From assembly GCA_017409465.1 (NCBI GenBank), contig JAFQSQ010000006.1, positions 1 to 64,000 of the forward strand: a DNA stretch of 64,000 nucleotides, given 5' to 3'. Below are positions 59,067 to 64,000 of this stretch, one piece after another. Within the stretch, counting starts at the first letter, position 1, and every line of letters begins with the position of its first letter. The stretch comes from Akkermansia sp. Lineage in GTDB: Bacteria; Verrucomicrobiota; Verrucomicrobiia; Verrucomicrobiales; Akkermansiaceae. The notes beneath the pieces are model-generated. The model made no database searches. It was not told the DNA's origin and worked only from the letters and a program-made list of their open reading frames with translations. The position numbers and the translations under genes are program-made.

Positions 59067-60878
59067 TTACTTTTTGATGCGGTCGTTCTCACCGGTGCCC
59101 CAGGAGGGGAGGTAATCCGGGATGCGATTACCACTGCCGGGGCAATCGGCGGGCACGCGATACTGCGCACGAGCAGCATTGTACTTGTCCATCATCTCTT
59201 TCATGACGCCGGCATAGGCCGGGTTCTGAGAGACATTGTGCATCTGCTGCGGGTCTTTCTCATTGTCAATGAGCAACCACTCGTTCTCCGGCTTGCGCAC
59301 ACCGCTCTTGCGTTCCTCACCCGTGGGAGTCCAGATGCGCGCAAAGGTGTAGCGCTGCGTGCGGATACCATCGTGACGCGGGGCATTGTGCTCACCCGGC
59401 TGCTCATAGAAAGCGTAGTAGAGCGGACGGTCAGCAAACTGCGGAGCCTCGCCGGTCTTGAACAGCGGGGTCAGGGACACGCCCTCCATGGTGCGCGTGT
59501 TCTCCGGCGTATCTGCTCCGGCAACCTCCAGCAGCGTGGGTGCGTAGTCGATGTTCTGCACCATGGCCTGGCTGCGCACACCGGCAGGGATGGTTCCCTT
59601 CCAGCGCATGATGAGCGGCATACGCATGGATTCCTCGAATATCCAGCGCTTGTCGTACAGGCCGTGTTCGCCCAGATAGAAGCTCTGGTCGCCCACGTAG
59701 ATCACAAGGGTGTTTTCGGAGAGGCCGCTCTTGTCCAGGTACTCCATCAGGGCTGAGATGGATTCATCCAGCGAAAGAATGCAGCCGAGGTAGTCCTCCA
59801 TATACCAGCGCCAGCGCTGCTCTGTCATATCCTCCACGGTCTTGTACTTACCGGCACGCATATTGGCCACGAACTCGTCCGTGCGGGTGTTGAAATGATT
59901 GCGATAAACACCCTGCAACCCGGGTTCAATCCAATCCATGCCCCAACCCAGCAGCGTCTTGGGCGCAAACTTCGGCTCATGTTTCTCAATATCGAAATCA
60001 GCGGGGATCTGTCCCTTGAACTCGCCGTTCTTAATCTTGTTGCGCAGCTGGCCCTTGGGCAGTATCTCCTTCATCACGTCGAAAGGAATGCGGTCATACA
60101 CCAGGTGGTTGTCATTCCACGGGCAGAGATCCCAGCCAATGCTCTGTCGATTGTGGCGCAGGAACTCCGGGCGGTCGCTCCAGTCATCGTGCAGGGTTGC
60201 GGGAGGAGTCATCTTGGATACATACTCCTTGATGATATCCAGATGGCGCACGGCAGGCAGCCAGTTGCGGTGCGGGGCCTTGTGACCCACCACCAGAGCA
60301 AAGGGCTTGCTGCGATCGCGGCTCTCCATCCAGGTAATGGCCATGTTGGTGACAACATCTGTCACATAGCCTCGCATGCGGTTGCTGCGGGTGCTGTTGT
60401 TCGGGCCGGCGGAAAGGAACGTAGAGTTCAGGTAATCGCCCTGGCTCGGGAACACCTGCCAGGAATCAAAGCCCGTGGGGCGCGAGATGAGATGCCACTT
60501 ACCCACAATACCGGTCTGATACCCGGCTTTTTGCAGCATCTTGGGATAGGTGGGCTGATCACCGTTGAATGCAGGTCCTCCGTAATTGTACAGGAAGCCA
60601 TTGTTGTGTGAATGACGCCCCGTCAGCATGCAGGCGCGTGACGGCCCGCACAGCGAGTTAGCACAGTAGGCTCGGTCAAAGACCATACCCTCATCTGCCA
60701 GCCTGCGAAAGCCGGGCAGCGGCACAGGACTGTCCTTATCACAAGTACCCAGCGCATTCGTTCCATGATCGTCCGATATGATGAACAGGATGTTCGGGCG
60801 CTCATCCGCCGCAGCAACCACTGCGCACCATCCCAGAAACAGAGCCGCCACAGCGGCAAGTGTACGAGACATAGCCAT
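59067..60878 (-). CDS. Secreted sulfatase (type I, Cys-type)
   Basis: 603 residues from the ATG at 60878 (MAMSRTLAAVAALFLGWCAV); the frame is open to 60917. Signal peptide, then PNILFIISDDHGTNALG with calcium-binding Asp residues, and the modified cysteine in SLCGPSRACMLTGR, which must be converted to formylglycine by an anaerobic sulfatase-maturating enzyme encoded elsewhere. Further family motifs: VGKWHL and NTLVIYVGDQSFYLGEHGLY. Likely removes sulfate from mucin or glycosaminoglycan sugars in the periplasm. It has its own terminator. Confidence 0.95.
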   Translation of the reverse strand: MAMSRTLAAVAALFLGWCAVVAAADERPNILFIISDDHGTNALGTCDKDSPVPLPGFRRLADEGMVFDRAYCANSLCGPSRACMLTGRHSHNNGFLYNYGGPAFNGDQPTYPKMLQKAGYQTGIVGKWHLISRPTGFDSWQVFPSQGDYLNSTFLSAGPNNSTRSNRMRGYVTDVVTNMAITWMESRDRSKPFALVVGHKAPHRNWLPAVRHLDIIKEYVSKMTPPATLHDDWSDRPEFLRHNRQSIGWDLCPWNDNHLVYDRIPFDVMKEILPKGQLRNKIKNGEFKGQIPADFDIEKHEPKFAPKTLLGWGMDWIEPGLQGVYRNHFNTRTDEFVANMRAGKYKTVEDMTEQRWRWYMEDYLGCILSLDESISALMEYLDKSGLSENTLVIYVGDQSFYLGEHGLYDKRWIFEESMRMPLIMRWKGTIPAGVRSQAMVQNIDYAPTLLEVAGADTPENTRTMEGVSLTPLFKTGEAPQFADRPLYYAFYEQPGEHNAPRHDGIRTQRYTFARIWTPTGEERKSGVRKPENEWLLIDNEKDPQQMHNVSQNPAYAGVMKEMMDKYNAARAQYRVPADCPGSGNRIPDYLPSWGTGENDRIKK

Positions 60879-61426
60879 AGCACCTTGACTACTACCACGA
60901 TTCGCCCCTCTAGTCAAGGTTATAATGCTCGTCGACCCGCTGTCGGCACGAATTGACCGATAATCGCCGCAGCGCGTCCGACTTGCCGCCTGTTTTTCAC
61001 AAAAATGAACATTTTTGCTCCAATCCCAAAATTCATTAATCTAACATTTCAGCAGCCTTTCCTGCTCTCTAACAGCAGAAAAAGCACCTCACCCCCTACC
61101 AAGTTTGAGTTAAGTATATATTTCAGTTCAAACATATTTTATGTTCTATAAATATAAATCCTTATACACTGTATTTTATGCGTTTATACAAACGCTCATC
61201 CTTTTGTTTCTGTGAGTCCCCATTGCAAAAACGCCCGTTTTTTTCAGAAAAGAAATAGCTATTCAAGAAACTTTCCAAATGTTGGAAAAGAGTCACAACA
61301 TTTAGAATCCTTCTACAATTTTCACTTGACTAATTACGAATTTTAAATAAAATTCGCGCGGCTCAACGGCTCAACAAAACAGACAATCGCCGCAGCCAAA
61401 CGACAGACCAATAGAAGACCACGACC
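60879..61426. other. AT-rich intergenic region before the AP2-domain gene
   Basis: About 550 bases with no gene, markedly AT-rich from 61080 to 61350, unlike the rest of the window. A perfect 7-3-7 inverted repeat TTTCCAA-ATG-TTGGAAA lies at 61272-61288. A TTGACT at 61326 could be a -35 for the downstream gene. Confidence 0.5.
61272..61288. promoter_or_regulatory. Inverted repeat, possible operator
   Basis: TTTCCAA-ATG-TTGGAAA, perfect 7-3-7, about 140 bases upstream of the AP2-domain gene. Confidence 0.4.
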
Positions 61427-62368
61427 ATGAATTTACGTCACATCACACGATTCACGTATGAATTCACCAACTTCCAGGGTTGGAGAGTCGCCATCAGCCG
61501 CCAGGGAACCACGCTTGCCCGCTATTTCTCGGATAAGCAGTACGGCAGCCCTGAGCTTGCCAGAGACCAGGCACTCGCCTTCCGGGATATGGTGCTGGAT
61601 GAAATCAGCCAGAATCCCGGAATGACGCGTGACATCCTGTACAAGTACCGTGTAAAACCGCGAAAGCTGCAACAGGCCGATTCCCTTTCTGCCCCCATCG
61701 ATACCGCTCACCCTCAAATCTCCGCGCAGTACCCGGTCGGCAATCCCGGCTGTTTGCTGGACAATCTGAAAAAACTCTGCCACTTCCTGCAATTGGACGG
61801 TGCCGGCATGCTGAAGTTCTCCCTGTACCTCTTCATGCTGCAATCCGGCACAGCAAACGCACTCCAGCAAGCCACCGGAGCACCCGCTCCTGCCGATGAG
61901 GAGATAACCAAACTCGTCTCCGAAACCAACCTGCAGCGCATCATCGACCTGCTGGAAAACAACAGCCCGTCAGCAGGCTGCATCAACCATACAGAATCAC
62001 CATTATACACAGCCCCGGAACAGGTCGTCCCCGAATCCCTTGTTCCCGATGAAGAAATACGAGCCAAAGAATCTGAACCAAATATGCACAATACCAGTCC
62101 ACCAACCGATTCCGTTGACGAGGCCTCGCCGCAACAGTCCGGCCACCGGAATGTTGCTCATAATATGATGCCTCCTCGCCCCTCTCCACCATCGTCCTCG
62201 CTTTCTCATCCGGACACTTTCACTACCCAACACCCCACCACGCAGCCCGCCTCGCTGCCTCCACCTTTGAAAAAACGCGGCATTTCCCGCAACATTGCTC
62301 ACAGCAAGCCCGCCCATATTGCCATGGGGCTTGAGTACGCCGATTCACGACCGCCGAACGCTATTTGA
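61427..62368 (+). CDS. AP2-like DNA-binding domain protein with disordered tail
   Basis: 313 residues. Residues 16-58 (FQGWRVAISRQGTTLARYFS, then DKQYGSPELARDQALAFRDM) follow the AP2/ERF pattern: a three-strand sheet with GW.V.I.R.G and a helix after YGS.E.A. The middle (110-180) is helical. Residues 185-290 are rich in Pro, Ser, Thr and His (NTSPPTDSVDEASPQQSGHR) and disordered; the end is basic (PPLKKRGISRNIAHSKPAHI). No nuclease or integrase domain is attached, unlike most bacterial AP2 proteins. Probably DNA-binding; target unknown. Confidence 0.65.
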   Translation: MNLRHITRFTYEFTNFQGWRVAISRQGTTLARYFSDKQYGSPELARDQALAFRDMVLDEISQNPGMTRDILYKYRVKPRKLQQADSLSAPIDTAHPQISAQYPVGNPGCLLDNLKKLCHFLQLDGAGMLKFSLYLFMLQSGTANALQQATGAPAPADEEITKLVSETNLQRIIDLLENNSPSAGCINHTESPLYTAPEQVVPESLVPDEEIRAKESEPNMHNTSPPTDSVDEASPQQSGHRNVAHNMMPPRPSPPSSSLSHPDTFTTQHPTTQPASLPPPLKKRGISRNIAHSKPAHIAMGLEYADSRPPNAI

Positions 62369-62631
62369 AGCAAGACGTCTGCGCTCAGAACATCACGGCA
62401 TACGCACTTTTACACAAACCAGTCACGATAGTCCGCCTGCACCTTTCCATTCGCAGTGCTATCCTATCGCGCCCATCTTCTGTCGACTGGGAGATTAAAC
62501 CCATCACCGTTCCGGCTGTGATGACTCCACCCCTGTGTCTACAGAAAAAACTACCCCCCCTGACGATACAGCAACACACGCTATGCACCCATAGCGTGTG
62601 TCTGCGCTGTGCACGACGAAGCAACTCTGCG

Positions 62632-63501
62632 TCACTTCTGCAAGAAAAAGCCCCCAGGGGAAGAGCTCCCCGCCGGCAGATGTATCAGGGCGGCTCCCCG
62701 CAGCGCATCCATCCCCAGCACAGGCGGCTCACCCTCTCGTCCGAAAATGGGGGTCACGCCCTTCAGCTCCATTTCCGCTGCTACCTCCAGATCCGCCACT
62801 GCCCCCTGCATGATGCTAATGCGGGCGGCCTCATCCACATCCCCCACCTGCACCTCTATCTCCTGCCCGGCACCGGGAGCCCAATCCTCCGCGCGGACGC
62901 GAGTCACACTGCTACCCGTATCAAGCAGCAGCTCCAGTGGTTTATCCTGGCATTTCGCCTCTACAATCAGCCGACCGAACTTATCCTGCTTCCCTCGCAA
63001 GGGCACCGCTTGCACCCCCTCCGGAATCCCCCAGTGAAACTTTCCCACCCGCTGGTCAAAGGTGAAAGACAACCCGCCCAGCACATCCATACCCAGGATA
63101 CCATCGATTTGCTCCGCCATAGCCCCACGCGCGGCCGACAAATCCAGCACCATAAAAAGATGCCGCGACACCGTACTCGGGCCGACATGCAGCGGCGCCA
63201 TCAGCATACCGGGGCGTTGCCGCGAATTCCCCCGAAACTGCATCGCACTCGTATCAACCCATTGCCCCCCCCTCAGCCCGGCGGCGCTCTCCGTGTGCAA
63301 CACCGTATGTGACGCGCCGGTATCAAGCATCATCCGCATCGGTTGATTATTGATGAGACAGGTCACCACTATCTGCTTGCAGCGGGCATCCTGCACCATC
63401 GTCATGACATCAGCCGCATCTCCCCTCGCAGGCGGTGGCTCACTCGCCACCACACATCCGAGCACCAACAACATCGTCATCCCAAGCGCACGCATCTTCA
63501 T
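62632..63501 (-). CDS. Secreted retropepsin-like aspartic protease with two DTG motifs
   Basis: 289 residues. N-terminal signal with a possible lipobox (VLGC, C16). Two homologous halves, each with a DTG and a later GMDxL: D60 (MRMMLDTGASHTVL) with GILGMDVLGG, and D194 (LELLLDTGSSVTRV) with PVLGMDALRG. In retropepsin-like enzymes each DTG lies in one subunit; here both are in one chain, giving a pepsin-like layout. Expected in the envelope or periplasm. The substrate is unknown. Confidence 0.82.
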   Translation of the reverse strand: MKMRALGMTMLLVLGCVVASEPPPARGDAADVMTMVQDARCKQIVVTCLINNQPMRMMLDTGASHTVLHTESAAGLRGGQWVDTSAMQFRGNSRQRPGMLMAPLHVGPSTVSRHLFMVLDLSAARGAMAEQIDGILGMDVLGGLSFTFDQRVGKFHWGIPEGVQAVPLRGKQDKFGRLIVEAKCQDKPLELLLDTGSSVTRVRAEDWAPGAGQEIEVQVGDVDEAARISIMQGAVADLEVAAEMELKGVTPIFGREGEPPVLGMDALRGAALIHLPAGSSSPGGFFLQK

Positions 63502-63570
63502 ACCGACATTGTAGCGATTCCAACCCGAGCGGTCAATTCATTTTCTGCCCCCTGCCCGCTCGACTTCGCG

Positions 63571-64000
63571 TCACAGGCGTCCCGAGTCCATGGGTCTCAA
63601 ATTTCGGGGACACGTATGACACTGCGCCCAGGTCGCCAACTCCGCTTCAAACTCCACCAGCGAATCCTGCCGACGACGCCCGGTCTCAATGGTCACCAGT
63701 GCCCCCTCTGACGGAATAGAGGATACGTAATGAGCCAGATCCAGCGTCCCCTTCCCCAGCGGGGTATGGTCATCTATCAGTTGCGAAGCATCCATCATAT
63801 CGGCCATGTGATACATAGTCGGCCGGAGGGCAAGAAAATCGCGCAGCATGCCCTCCTGAGACTCCCTGTGATAATTCGCCGCACACAGCGCATGCGGAAT
63901 ATCCAGGCAAAATCCGCAGCCGGTCGCCTCCATCACCGTGCGGATTTCCTCCACCGTGGAGCCTCGGCATTCCAGGATATTCCCCTCATGACGGGTAATA
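63571..64000 (-). CDS. Xylose-isomerase-like TIM-barrel protein (N-terminus beyond window)
   Basis: Only the C-terminal 142 residues are inside the window; the frame is open through the right edge (ITRHEGNILECRGSTVEEIR). TIM-barrel pattern of the AP-endonuclease-2 / sugar-isomerase superfamily: CGFCLDIPHALCAANYH, MYHMADMMDASQLIDDHTPL, GKGTLDL and ALVTIETG, with metal-binding Asp, His and Glu. Could be a sugar isomerase/epimerase or an endonuclease-IV-like protein. Ends 69 bases beyond the protease start on the same strand. Confidence 0.75.
   Translation of the reverse strand, partial: ITRHEGNILECRGSTVEEIRTVMEATGCGFCLDIPHALCAANYHRESQEGMLRDFLALRPTMYHMADMMDASQLIDDHTPLGKGTLDLAHYVSSIPSEGALVTIETGRRRQDSLVEFEAELATWAQCHTCPRNLRPMDSGRL

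Noticed and set aside
58661-59179. 172-residue minus-strand gene overlapping the sulfatase 3' end
   Set aside because: Its first third lies inside the sulfatase gene on the same strand in another frame, with no domain; only the part from 58971 looks protein-like, and it is frameshifted.
62365-63312. 315-residue plus-strand open frame after the AP2-domain gene
   Set aside because: Lies opposite the double-DTG protease; the composition is Pro/His/Arg-rich shadow sequence.

Overview
The window looks like a chromosomal segment of a Gram-negative, anaerobic, gut-type Verrucomicrobium, most likely in or near Akkermansia. The evidence is a very large type V autotransporter whose leader begins MKLHLPGKLRAALLACYA, a PEP-CTERM tail on a secreted GH16 enzyme, a sulfatase together with GH31 and GH36 glycosidases, pyruvate formate-lyase with its activase, many lipoproteins, G+C-rich coding DNA with strong third-position bias, and few Shine-Dalgarno sequences. 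The genus is an inference; no rRNA gene is present. I found no tRNA, rRNA, CRISPR array, transposase or phage gene.

Layout. 0-3.4 kb: end of an unknown gene, then pflB and pflA separated by a multi-branched hairpin terminator. 3.4-5.7 kb: decayed DNA with a 33-bp tandem repeat and a 29-codon copy of the bioG 3' end, then a secreted thioredoxin-like protein. 5.7-12.4 kb: a minus-strand run bioG, queD, fucU, iron alcohol dehydrogenase, soluble histidine kinase, GH31 and HIT protein. 12.5-14.3 kb: a RibD-like reductase, then rplT and rpmI. 14.5-21.7 kb: the 2397-residue autotransporter. 21.8-26 kb: an SDR gene with a GbsR/MarR repressor, then a divergent ArsR / rhodanese / CoA-disulfide-reductase sulfur module. 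26.0-26.6 kb: a non-coding nest of long inverted repeats. 26.6-27.7 kb: a GcvT-like protein. 27.7-35.9 kb: two membrane-anchored Sel1-repeat proteins and five small lipoproteins (two Sel1, one ankyrin). 36-45 kb: dus, hexose-6-phosphate epimerase, SanA-like and MenD-like genes, then grpE-dnaJ-rsmE with small membrane proteins. 45-54 kb: GH16, an alpha/beta hydrolase with Asp at the nucleophile position, the DUF2157/GDYXXLXY pair, a flippase and a TMEM43-like protein. 53.7-55.4 kb: hipBA with three operators. 55.4-64 kb: a secreted unknown, GH36, sulfatase, an AP2-domain protein, a double-DTG protease and a TIM-barrel gene cut by the window end.

Most promising for new biology: (1) the Sel1/ankyrin lipoprotein island, which shares a paired palindromic operator (ATCGCATTT-N-AAATGCGAT) with the isolated secreted gene at 3988-5448, suggesting one envelope regulon; (2) the structured element between pflB and pflA and the nested inverted repeats at 26.19-26.42 kb; (3) strong promoters placed so close to start codons (rpmI, gbsR-like, arsR) that leaderless mRNAs are expected; (4) degenerate heptanucleotide repeats in at least five intergenic gaps; (5) enzymes with altered catalytic residues (MenD-like Glu to Asp, alpha/beta hydrolase Ser to Asp).

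All calls come from reading the sequence. Family names rest on recognised motifs and no database search was run.
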